This document shows positions 46,836 through 57,395 of a stretch of DNA of 64,000 bases, in pieces. Source of the DNA: Euphorbia lathyris. Its lineage: Eukaryota; Streptophyta; Magnoliopsida; Malpighiales; Euphorbiaceae. Below the pieces are notes generated by a model. It saw nothing but the letters and a program-made list of their open reading frames with translations. It was not told the origin of the DNA and ran no database searches. Made by a program: the position numbers and the translations under genes. The stretch is taken from NCBI RefSeq assembly GCF_963576675.1, contig NC_088913.1, positions 92,255,001 to 92,319,000 of the forward strand, written 5' to 3'. Position 1 is the stretch's first letter, and each line of letters starts with the position of its first letter.

Positions 46836-47240
46836 GGGTTAATTTTAAATAAAATCTTGTGGTTTCATGTTTTTTTTTTCATACCAGTATTTCATTTTGC
46901 CAAATTTGGCCGTTAACGACTTCAAAATGAAATTTTTTAAGATTAAAGTCGTTTAGTATCATGTTTACTATGGAACCATATTTTTTTATTTTTCAAAACC
47001 ATCAATTTTGGAGTTTTCTTTCTCTAAACATTAACTTTCTATTTCATAAAAAAACAACACATAAATGACATCAAACCTAAAAAGTTGAAGAATTGAAGTT
47101 GTTTAAAATATCATTTAATTTTTTGAAAATTTTCATTTTAAGGTCGTTATCGGTCAAATTTGAAAAAATAAAAAATTTCATAAACTATACATACTGATCT
47201 GAAAAAAATGAAACTATACGATTTTATTTGAAATTAATCC
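46836..47240. mobile_element. MULE-type MITE with perfect 9-bp target duplication
   Basis: Ends GGGTTAATTTTAAATAAAAT and, reversed, GGATTAATTTCAAATAAAAT start inverted arms. The duplication AAAATATAA is exact at 46827-46835 and 47241-47249. The body is 405 bp, AT-rich and noncoding. Confidence 0.85.
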
Positions 47241-48997
47241 AAAATATAATGATAAATATGGGTGAAATCATAATAGTCACGCGAGTCCGCGAAGAGATCT
47301 AAATAAGAAGATGAAGAAAGAATGGCAGGCCCCTTGAACCGTGTTAAATACATCCAAGAAGGATGTGCTCTTGTGGGAGAAAAGCATAAAAGGCGAGGTT
47401 TTAAATACAATGATAAAAACAAGCGGAAGATCACTGTGGTAGAAATGCAAGACTTATTATTGCTTCCATATGGTTAATGGACACGGTGTAGAGCATTGTA
47501 CGGAGTTAGAGTATCTTCAAGAAACTTTTAGATCATGTTTTTTATTACTTAATTACAGTAACAGTCAATTCAGTTCAGTTTAATTCAGTTCAGTTCAATT
47601 CAGCATTCAGTAATTTATCATTATTTATTATAATTATAATTATTTATATATAATTTATTATCATTATTATTATTATTATTTATAATTTATCATTATTTAT
47701 TATTATTATTATTATTTATCTATAATGTATCATTATCTATAAATTAGATAAAAGTCAAGAAACGGTAATTTATTAAAGTATATATCGTTTAATAAAAATA
47801 AATAAAGTATGCATCCATATTTGAAAATTAGGAATTGCAAAAAAAAAATTTCTTCACTTACTAATGGACAAAACTAGATTTATGGGATATGCTTTATAAT
47901 GAATTGTAGAGTTAAGGTGTAAAAATACCCCTTACGTTTTGGATCATGAGCAATTTTACCCTTAATGTCTAAAATAGTGTAATTTTACCCCTAACGTTGG
48001 TAGCCAACATATGTTTGTGATTTGCTACTGATAAAATGACGCACATGTGATGTATAGATGACAAGATTCATTACTGAGAAGATAGTTTGATGAATTATTT
48101 CTCAAACTTACCCAATTTATCAATGCTAGGGATAAAATTGCACCATTTTAGACGTTATGGGGTAAAATTACTCCTAACCCAAAATGTTAGGGATATTTTT
48201 TGCACCTTAACCCTTGATTGTAATAAAAAATTAAGAGTTTGTATTCATATGAAAATTTGTATTTAATTTTATAGGCTTTAAATTGTATGTAAATTTGTGT
48301 TTGTATGTAGTTTGTATTTTAATTTAAATTACTCGTTTTTATTTAATTTCACAGGCTTTTATCGAGCCGAGATTTTATCATGCCGAGCTTTTATTTGATA
48401 TTCAATTTAATTTTATCTTTAATAATATATTTATTTATTATTGATATTATTATTATTATTAGAACCATTATTATTATTATAAGCTTATTAATATCCAATA
48501 TTATCATTAAAATTATTTTAAAGTCTAATATCATCATTATTGTTAAGTTCAGTTAAGTTTAGTAGCATTCACTTAAGTTAAGTTCAGTTCAGTTCAGTAT
48601 TCGGTAGCATTCAGTTTAATTCAGTTCAGTTCAGATAAAGAACATAACCTTAGTGCACTCTCTAAAAATAATATAAATAATTGATTCTTAGTGTTTTAAA
48701 AGTGACTTTTAGTGCAATTATCTCCAATAATACTCCTTATTTATTATTTTATAATTATAATTATTAATGATTGTTATATACACATTACCATTATGATAAA
48801 AAAATATACAAATTTAGCTTTGTGTTTATCCGTGGAAAACAGATTTAATATCTACATACAAAATAATGCAATTATAAGTCTAACATTTGCCGTGTAATTT
48901 CATGTTTCATTAGGTAGATGAGTGTCTTGTTTTTTTCCACAAACTTTAAGCCTTCTTGCCAAATCCAATAAGACTTCAAATTATGGTTGATGAAAAA
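47241..48997. repeat. Intergenic repeats: a CAGTTCAGTT-rich TIR element with a nested MITE
   Basis: A probable TIR element spans 47530-48650. Both ends read inward from (A)G(A/G)T(C/T)ATGTTxTTTAT to stretches of 'aattcagttcagtttaattcag', in inverted order. Its inside is ATT-trinucleotide-rich. Nested within it at 47909-48213 is a second element with ends GAGTTAAGGTGTAAAAAT and, reversed, GGGTTAAGGTGCAAAAAA, flanked by 9-bp sequences that agree at seven positions. A relative lies at 56712-57115. No gene is seen. Confidence 0.55.
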
Positions 48998-49600
48998 AAA
49001 AAAGGAAATTTATATACAAATTCACTTTTAAAAAACTATTACAATTATGTCATGAAATATGTGAAACTAATAAAATCATTATTTTAATATATTTTAAGAA
49101 TTAAAGTTTATAAATTAGGGGTCTAGGTTATATTGTTTAGGGTTTAAGATTTATGAATTGAAATTTGGATTTTTAAATTAGGATGTAAAAACATACTTTA
49201 TTTGTTATATATAACAAATAATGACATATTCATAATTAATTTTGATAATCTGATTTGTAATTTTATAGTTAATTATCATATTTAGTTAGAAAGCCCGTTA
49301 AAAAACATGGAAAAATTACACAGAAATTCATTTTTTAAAAACTATTTACAACTATGTCAAGTCATAATTTTAGATTATGTTAACTAGTAAAATCAGTATT
49401 TTTAATATATTTTACGGATTAGAATTTATGAATTAGAAATCTAGAATATATTTTCCAGGGTTTATGATTTATGAATTGAAGTCTAGAATTTTTAAATTAT
49501 GGTGTAAAATCATAATATATAAAAAATAATGACATATAGTAATTAAGTTTGGTGATATGACTTAGTTGTAATTTTGTACTTAATTATGATATTCATGTAA
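48998..49600 (+). repeat. Two tandem copies of a ~290-bp dispersed repeat
   Basis: Copies at about 48998-49290 and 49306-49600 share the order 'aaaaactatttacaa', 'aaaatcattattttaat', 'gggtttatgatttatgaattg', 'aatgacatattcataatt' and 'ttaattatgatattcatg'. Further full or partial copies are at 56110-56290, 56275-56480 and 58165-58460. I see no terminal inverted repeats, poly(A) tail or ORF, so the class is unknown. Confidence 0.65.
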
Positions 49601-49802
49601 TTGACCCAAAAAACATCATATGTCTCTTCATTTGCTTTGTAGACATAAATAAGCTCATCTGAAAATGGGCCTAATACATCACTAGCTTTCTGGATTTGTC
49701 CATAAAAATAGACCGACTCCTTAAACTTTGCAAGTGTCTCACTAGTTCATTGAACTTTATTATTTCATATCACCAACTCCCTGAATTTGTCCATGAAGGT
49801 AT

Positions 49803-50450
49803 TGTAAGTACAAAAGAGGAACAGAAACAACTTATCGGAATGTTAAAGCTGTGTCGTGGACAGAACCACTGCGTTGAAAACGATTACGGCAGACTCTGGT
49901 GCAATCTGGAAGTCCGATCGTCAACCAAGGTTTACACAGCAAGCGTCGTCCTAGTGCACTCTAGGTCGAAGCTTTGGAACAGTAAGAATTTTAATGCCCA
50001 GAGGAAAATTGTGTTTGAGATGAAAATCGTAATTGAGGAAAAAACTGTATCTCTCATAGCTCTGAAAAACTCTTTTATTTCAGTGTGTAAAACGAACGTT
50101 GTAGTGGACAACGTTCATGAGAGTAAAACGTGGGTTGTTGAATGAAAGTAGGGATAGTGGAGATAAGACTTCATCAACTAAAAGAATTAGTCAAAAGGTT
50201 TAAAATATTTAATAACAAAATAAAAATCGGGCCTAGTCTAGTCGAGACGGGCGGGCGTCGCGCGAACGAACGAGCGAGCGCGTGTGGTGTTTTTTGTAAA
50301 ACCCACTTTAACACAATTTAATATCACATAAAGCCCAACTCAATATAAACCTTTCAACTTCCTCACAAGTTTCCCATGTAGGATACATAAAGTTACAAAA
50401 GTGAGAAATGGTAAATGACTAAAAAGGGCATTTCCCTTAAATCTCCAACA
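49803..50450 (-). repeat. 3' LTR of the Copia element
   Basis: In element orientation it starts TGTTGGAGATTTAAGGG and ends at TGTACTTACA. It includes a GC-rich stretch 'gggcgggcgtcgcgcg' at 50250-50265 followed by 'cgaacgagcgagcg', unusual in this AT-rich window. The opposite strand holds an open frame of over 100 codons that is also open in the other LTR. Confidence 0.9.
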
Positions 50451-50999
50451 ATCCCCCACAAATGGCTTTTTAGTAAAACCGTTTTAAAAATAAATCTTTT
50501 CTAGGCAATAAGTTTCAGATTTTAAAAACTTAAGCATCAATATCTTTCGATTGAATTGATACATAGTGTTGTGAGGCAACATGTTATAGTTTTAGAAGTG
50601 AATTGCTCTTGAACTTCTACAACTGTAACTGAGACCCTCACAACACGTAAAGAAAACCTTTAAACGAAATTTTGATGTTCCGCGATAAAAACAATAGCGC
50701 TTTTAATGGCCATGCGCACACCTTGGATCTCATGAGTGCTCTAGAAAGACAGCCCAAAGTCTTTCATAGAAGGTGGCCCACCTTCACACACATGTAGGTG
50801 ATCTCTATAAGAGACCATTAAGAGTTTGTCATAACTCAACCTCAAAAGGAGCATCCATCAAGTTCATATAAATGAACCATCACACCACGGGCTATGGATT
50901 ATACACACACTATCACAAGTCATAGGAATGGGTAAAATATAGTGTACAAAAAGATAGTATGGTTTCGTTTGACCACGTATGGTATCCACCATATTTTTT

Positions 51000-53900
51000 T
51001 TAATCAGTGGGCTTTAGGCCCATTCCCCTCGACGTTTCTAGAACCATTCTTCTAGGTAACCCTTTGGTGAACGGATCAGCTAGATTCTTTTCTGATCTCA
51101 CAAAATCTAAGGCAATTACCCCATGTTTCAAGAGTTGTCTTAATGCACTATGTCTAATGCGAATGTGTCTTTTCTTTCCGTTGTAGACACTGTTTTTTGC
51201 AGTACCTATGGCTGCTTGTGAATCACAATGAAGTGAGATAGGTGCATTAGATCTCCCCCATAATGGAACATCTGCCAATAAACTTCTCAACCAATCTGCT
51301 TCTTGACTAGCTAGTTCTAGTGCTATAAATTCCGATTCCATGGTTGAGTGTGCAATACAGGTTTGTTTACATGATCTCCAAGAGACGGCACCACCACCCA
51401 AAACGAAAACATAACCATTAGTGGAACATACCAAATCATTTTTGGATGACCAATTTGCATCACTATATCCTTCTAAAACAGCACGAAATTTATTAAAATG
51501 CAAATTAAAGTTCATGGTACCTCTCAAGTATTTAAGTAAACGACGAAGTGCATTCCAATGTTCATCATTTGGATTGTGAGTATATCTACTCAATCTATTT
51601 ACAGCATATGCAATGTCAGGTCTAGTATGAGTCATTAAGAACATAACACTCCCAATAATCTTAGCATATTCTTCTTGTGAAACACTATGTCCTTTATTTT
51701 TAGTAAGACATATGCTAGGATCATAGGGTGTTCTAGCTGGCACTACATCAAAGCTATCAAACTTTTTCAATAATTTCTCAACATAATGTGATTGTCCTAA
51801 AGAAAAGCCATTTTCAGTTTTTGTAATTTTGACACCAAGAATTACATCAGCTTTTCACATGTCTTTCATGTCAAATTGTGATGATAAGAAGGCTTTGGTG
51901 TTATTCACTACTTCTAAATTAGTGCTTAAGATAAGCATATCATCCACATAAAGACATACAATCACATAATTTGATCCAAATGATTTAGAATAAACGCATG
52001 TATCTGATCCATTAACTACGTACCCATCAGAAAGTAAAGTGGAGTTAAACTTTTCATACCATTGTTTGGGTGCCTGTTTCAGGCCATACAGTGACTTCCT
52101 CAGTTTGCATACCTTATCTTCCTGACCGGGTACAATATTTCCCTCAGGCTGTTGCACATAGATTTCTTCTTCTAAATCACCGTTTAGAAAAGCTGTTTTT
52201 ACATCCATCTGATGTACCACCAAATTATGTATTGCTGCAATTGCAATTAAGATTCTAATAGTGGAAATTTTAGTAACGGGAGAGTACGTATCAAAATAGT
52301 CAATTCCTTTCTTTTGACTATAGCCTACGACAACTAATCTAGCTTTGAACTTTTCAATGGATCCATCAGGTCTTCTTTTCCTTTTAAAGATCCATTTAAG
52401 TTTTATAGTTTTGGACCCTTTAGGCAAAGAGACTAGATCCCAAGTGTGATTTACCATAATAAAGTCTAATTCATTTTTGAGTGACTCTTTCCAAAAGTTA
52501 GCATCTATAGAGGTCATGGCCTCCTTATATGTCTTAGGATCTTCTTCTATTAGATAGGCAGACATAAAAACATCATCTATTCTATCTGAATTTTCTAACA
52601 GAAAAGAGGAAACAAAGTCGGGTCCAAAACTATTAGCTATTTTCCTTCTTTTACTTCTTCTAGGTTCATGTTCACATTCATCATGTTTTTCTAAAGAACT
52701 AGAAGCAAGAGAATCACTAGCATGTACAAAATTAGAAGGACCAACATCATCACACACAAGATTTTTCTTTAAAGGAAAAATATTCTCAAAAAATTCTGCA
52801 TCTCTAGATTCACATATGGTATAGCCATTTAGTGCCATAAATCTAAAGGCAGCACTATTAGAAGCATATCCAATAAAAACACAATCAAAGGTTTTTGGCC
52901 CTATGTTGGGTTTTCTAAAGGATGGAAAAGCAACTTTGGCAAGACAACCCCAAACCCTCATGAAATTTAAATTGGGCGAATATCCCTTCCAAAGCTCATA
53001 AGGAGTTTTGTCTAATTTTTTATGAGGAACTCTATTTAAAATGTAGCATGCAGACAAAACAGCTTCCCCCTACATATTATCAGGCATACCAGAACTAATC
53101 AACATGGCATTCATCATTTCCTTAAGCGTTCTATTTTTCCTTTCTGCTATACCGTTTTGTTGTGGTGTATATGGCGCACTAGTTTCATGTATAATGTCAT
53201 TTTCCTCAAAAAACGTTTTAAGGAAATTGGTTCCATATTCTCCACCTCTATCAGATCTAAGCCTTTTTATTTTTCTATCTAGCTGATTTTCTACTTCCAT
53301 TTTATATTTTAGAAACATACTTTCAGCCTTATCTTTTGATCTTAAAAGATATACTTTGGTGTATCTCGAAAAGTCATCAACAAAGGTCATATACCATCTT
53401 TTACCACCCCTATTAATGGAATTCTTAAAGTCAGCTAGATCAGAATGAATTAATTCAAGCAATTCAGTACTTCTCTTAGTAACAGATGGAAAAGGCTTTT
53501 TGGCAAATTTAGCTTCTACACAAATAGAACACTTTCTTTCATGCTCAGAATTGACAATATCAATAACATACATTTTTTCAACATTTTAATAGAAGCATAA
53601 TTCACATGTCCTAATCTACCATGCCAAACATCCAAAGACTCACATAAATAAGCAGAACCAGAAGAACTTGCATTAATTCCAACAGAGTTAACATCAACAG
53701 TGTTCATGATAAAGAGTCCATCACCTAGGTACCCTTTCCCTACAAAGGTCCCATTCTTAGTAAGAATCACCTTATCAGCCTCAAAAGTAATTTTTAAACC
53801 AGCCTTATTCAATAAACTACTAGAGATAAGATTCCTACGAAGTGAAGGCCACATACAAAACATTATTCAATGATAAACTTTTTCCAGAAGTTAATTTGAG

Positions 53901-54998
53901 TAAGACTGTTCCTTTACCAACAACACCAGCAGTTGCGGTGTTACCCATGTAGACGCACTCTCCATCAACAGCATCCTCAAAATGATGAAACAGCTCCCAG
54001 TTCGAACATAAATGTCTGGTAGCTCCAGTGTCTAGCACCCAATCATTTTTGTTTTCCACCAAGTTCGATTCTACCACCACAGCAGCAATGATTTCATCGT
54101 TCTCCACCAAATTGGATTGTCCGGTAGGCTTTGTGTTAGCATTCTGATTTGAATTCTGTTGGTTCTTCCTTTGGAAACATTGAAATGCTTTGTGCCCGGG
54201 TTTTCCACACACAAAGCATTCAACCTTTCGCTTTTGGACCTTTCCATGCTTGAAAGACTTATTCTGTTTGAAGCCTTTCTGGGACTTGTTTGCATATCCT
54301 TTTGATCTGTCTTTTGGAATCACAGCAGATTCAACCACATTAGCATTAATAGAAACAGAAATAGAGGAAAGTTGCTTATCTTTTATTCTGTTTGCTTCTT
54401 CAGTTCGCATATGACTAACAAGCTCCTGCAGACTGAAATCTTTCTTTTTGTGCTTCAGGTGGTTTCTGAAGTCACTCCAGGAAGGAGGAAACTTCTCCAG
54501 CAGAACATTGGCTTGAAGCATATCGCAAATATACATCCCCTCACTGAGAACTTCAGCGATAAGGTTCTCATATTCGTGAATTTGATCAATGATCGGTTTC
54601 TGATCAACCATTTGATAATGTAGCCACCTGCCATCAACATATTTTCTTTTTCCAGCATCATCAGACCCATACTTATCTTTTAATGAGACCCAAATTTCTT
54701 TCGCAGACTTTTTGTTCACAAATATATCGAACAGTGGGTTCGACATATGATTAAGGAGATGTCCTCTGACAATTTTGTTATCTTTTTCATATTTAGCAGA
54801 CTGATTATTGTATTGTTGAACGATAAGCGACATAGCAGGACCGTTTGGGTCGACAGGGGGATCAGACAGAACGACATAATCAAGGTCTAATTGTTCAAAA
54901 AATATAAGCATTTTCTGAGACCATCTTCTGTAGTTCAGACCGTCTAAGGGCTCTAATTTAGAGAGATCGGGAATATTTTTTGAGATTAGAGCAGACAT
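51000..54998 (-). pseudogene. Copia gag-pol polyprotein with four disabling changes
   Basis: The order is gag with a retrotransposon capsid region (SKYEKDNKIVRGHLLNHM, DMLQANVLLEKFPPSW), the zinc knuckle CFVCGKPGHKAFQC, the protease WVLDTGATRHLC, a GAG-pre-integrase region (ESLDVWHGRLGHVNY), integrase ([12 protein letters not shown] and the later [11 protein letters not shown]), reverse transcriptase (KARLVVVGYSQ, MDVKTAFLNGDLEEEIYVQQ, active site CLYVDDMLI) and RNase H ([32 protein letters not shown]). Start was set at the ATG at 54998. Breaks: a one-base insertion near 53850, a one-base deletion in an A run near 53576, a stop near 53068 and a stop near 51855. The catalytic motifs themselves look normal. 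Confidence 0.92.
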
Positions 54999-55028
54999 GA
55001 TGACGGACAAAAATATTCGTTTTCAAAT

Positions 55029-55676
55029 TGTAAGTACAAAAGAGGAACAGAAACAACTTATCAGAATGTTAAAGCTGTGTCGTGGACAGAAACACTACGT
55101 TGAAAACGATTACGGCAGACTCTGGTGCAATCTGGAAGTCCGATCGTCAACCAAGGTTTACACAGCAAGCGTCGTCCTAGTGCACTCTAGGTCGAAGCTT
55201 TGGAACAGTAAGAATTTTAATGCCCAGAGGAAAATTGTGTTTGAGATGAAAATCGTAATTGAGGAAAAAACTGTATCTCTCATAGCTCTGAAAAACTCTT
55301 TTATTTCAGTGTGTAAAACGAACGTTGTAGTGGACAACGTTCATGAGAGTAAAACGTGGGTTGTTGAATGAAAGTAGGGATAGTGGAGATAAGACTTCAT
55401 CAACTAAAAGAATTAGTCAAAAGGTTTAAAATATTTAATAACAAAATAAAAATCGGGCCTAGTCTAGTCGAGACGGGCGGGCGTCGCGCGAACGAACGAG
55501 CGAGCGCGTGTGGTGTTTTTTGTAAAACCCACTTTAACACAATTTAATATCACATAAAGCCCAACCCAATATAAACCTTTCAACTTCCTCACAAGTTTCC
55601 CATGTAGGATACATAAAGTTACAAGAGTGAGAAATGGTAAATGACTAAAAAGGGCATTTCCCTTAAATCTCCAACA
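55029..55676 (-). repeat. 5' LTR of the Copia element
   Basis: It has the same length and ends as the copy at 49803-50450, with five base differences spread over the length. The gag start lies only 31 bp inside the element from this LTR, leaving almost no leader. Confidence 0.9.
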
Positions 55677-56108
55677 TGTATATTAGCTCCCTAAACTTTA
55701 TAAATGTCTCATCAACTCTATAAACTTGCTTATTCTCTAACAACTAAATATAAAAACCTATTAAACCTAAATTCCAAAAAATATATCTTCATATATTCGA
55801 GAGGTAATTATTTCTCTTCTTTTACCTTTCAACCTATTATAAGAGTTAGTGTTATAGGTTTGAGCGATCGAATGAACGAGGATTGAGAGTTAGTATTATA
55901 GTTTTGTATTTAGTTGTTACGGAATAAGCAAGTTTAGGGAGTTGACGAGACACTTTTAAAGCTCAAAGAACTAATCTACTTTTATGGACAAGTTCAAGGA
56001 GTTGATGATGTGAAATAATCAAGTTCAATGAGCTGCTGAGACACTTGCAAAGTTTAAGGAGTCAATCTACTTTTATGAACAAGTTTAGAGCTAATGATGT
56101 ATTAAACC

Positions 56109-57239
56109 ATTAGGGGCCTACGATATATTATTTAGGATTTAAGATTTATGAATTGAAGTTTAATTTTTTTAAATTAGGATGTAAAATCACATTTTATTTG
56201 TTATAACAAATAATGACTATTCATAATTAATTTTGATAATCTGATTTATAATTTTACAATTAATTATGATAGGAAAATTTACATATAAATTCACATTTGA
56301 AAAACTATCTACAATTATGTCAAGTCCTAATTTTGATTTATGTCAAACTAATAAAATCATTATTTTTAATCTATTTTAAGAATTGGAGTTTATAAATTAT
56401 GAATCTAGGATATATTGTCTAGGGTGTAGGATTTATGAATTCACGTTTAATTTTTTTAAATTATGGTGTAAAAACATACTTTATTGGCCTAATACATCAC
56501 CAACTTCCTGAACTTGTCCATAATAGTAGATTGATTCCGTGAACTTTACAAGTATCTCACCAGCTCCTTGAACTTGCTTATTTTGTATCACCGGCTCTCT
56601 AAACTTGTCCATAAAAATTTATTAGCTCCCTGAACTTTACAAATGTCTCACCAGTTCCCTAAATTTGCTTATTTCGTAACAACTAAATACAAAAATCACA
56701 ATACTAACTCGGATTAAGGTGCAAAAATACACATAACGTTTTGGGTCATGAGTAATTTTACCTCCAACGTCTAAAATGCTGCAATTTTACCCCTAACATT
56801 AATAGCCAAGAGCAAATTTATAAATTTGGTGAATTTTTTGAATTTTTTTTGTCCAATTCATACAAAATCAGTATATTTTTTTTTCGCACCCCAACATATA
56901 TTTGTGATTTGTTACTGATAAAATGACACACGTGTGAAGTGTAGATGACAAAATTCATAATCGAGAAGACAGTTTGATGAATTATTTCTTAAATTAACCC
57001 AATTTATCAATGTTAGGGGTAAAATTGCTCCTGACTTTCAACGTTAGATGTAAAATTGCACCATTTTAGACGTTAGAGGTAAAATTACTTCTAACCCAAA
57101 ATGTTAGAGATATTCAGTGAGCTGGTGAGACACTTGCAAAATTTAGGAAGCTAATCAATTTTTATAGATAAATTTAGGGAGTCGATAATACGAAATAAGC
57201 AAGTTCAGTAAGCCGGTTAGACACTTGCAAAGTTCAGAG
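56109..57239. repeat. Repeat-filled intergenic region upstream of TRM1
   Basis: It holds partial and full copies of the ~290-bp dispersed repeat (56110-56290, 56275-56480). Then comes the left end of another GGCCTAATACATCACC-type MITE at 56485. That MITE is interrupted from about 56712 to 57115 by a relative of the TIR element at 47909. Pieces of the outer MITE continue to about 57240, but its right terminus is missing. No gene is seen. Confidence 0.6.
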
Positions 57240-57395
57240 AGCCAAATTTTGTAGTTAATTATGATAATCATGTAACTAACCCATTATGATATTTACCTAG
57301 GCCCATTAAAAAAGCATCATATGGGCTGTTCATTTGCTTTGTAGACTTAAATAACAGGCCCATCTAAAATTGCCTAATCCTGCAGCTTTCCCGCC
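57240..57395 (+). promoter_or_regulatory. Proximal promoter and leader of TRM1
   Basis: Sequence between the last repeat fragment and the start codon. It contains the phrase 'catttgctttgtagac' and two GGCCCAT-like boxes (GGCCCATTAA at 57301, AGGCCCATCT at 57357). GGCCCA elements are typical of plant housekeeping and translation-related promoters. A diverged copy of 57305-57375 is found at 49612-49665. No TATA box is seen. Confidence 0.45.

Larger units (their letters stand above)
49803..55676 (-). mobile_element. Complete-length Ty1/Copia retrotransposon, 5874 bp
   Basis: Two 648-bp LTRs (49803-50450 and 55029-55676) with TG...CA ends flank a gag-pol region on the minus strand. The 5-bp flanks GGTAT (49798-49802) and TGTAT (55677-55681) differ at one base. 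A polypurine tract TTGTGGGGGAT (minus strand, 50461-50451) abuts the 3' LTR. By my base-by-base reading the LTRs differ at five of 648 positions, so the insertion is recent. The usual tRNA-Met primer site is not visible after the 5' LTR. Confidence 0.92.
49668..56108. mobile_element. MULE-type MITE split by the Copia element
   Basis: The left piece (49668-49802) starts GGCCTAATACATCAC. The right piece (55677-56108) ends TGATGTATTAAACC. Together they match the intact MITE at 3829-4382 in order and content ('ccctgaatttgtcca', 'agtgtctcactagttc'). The Copia target duplication GGTAT/TGTAT marks the break. The 9-bp flanks of the MITE itself are not conserved. Confidence 0.8.

Noticed and set aside
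49696..50145. 149-codon plus-strand frame as a host gene
   Set aside because: Its first 35 codons are MITE sequence and the rest is LTR read antisense. The same frame appears with a different start in the second LTR.
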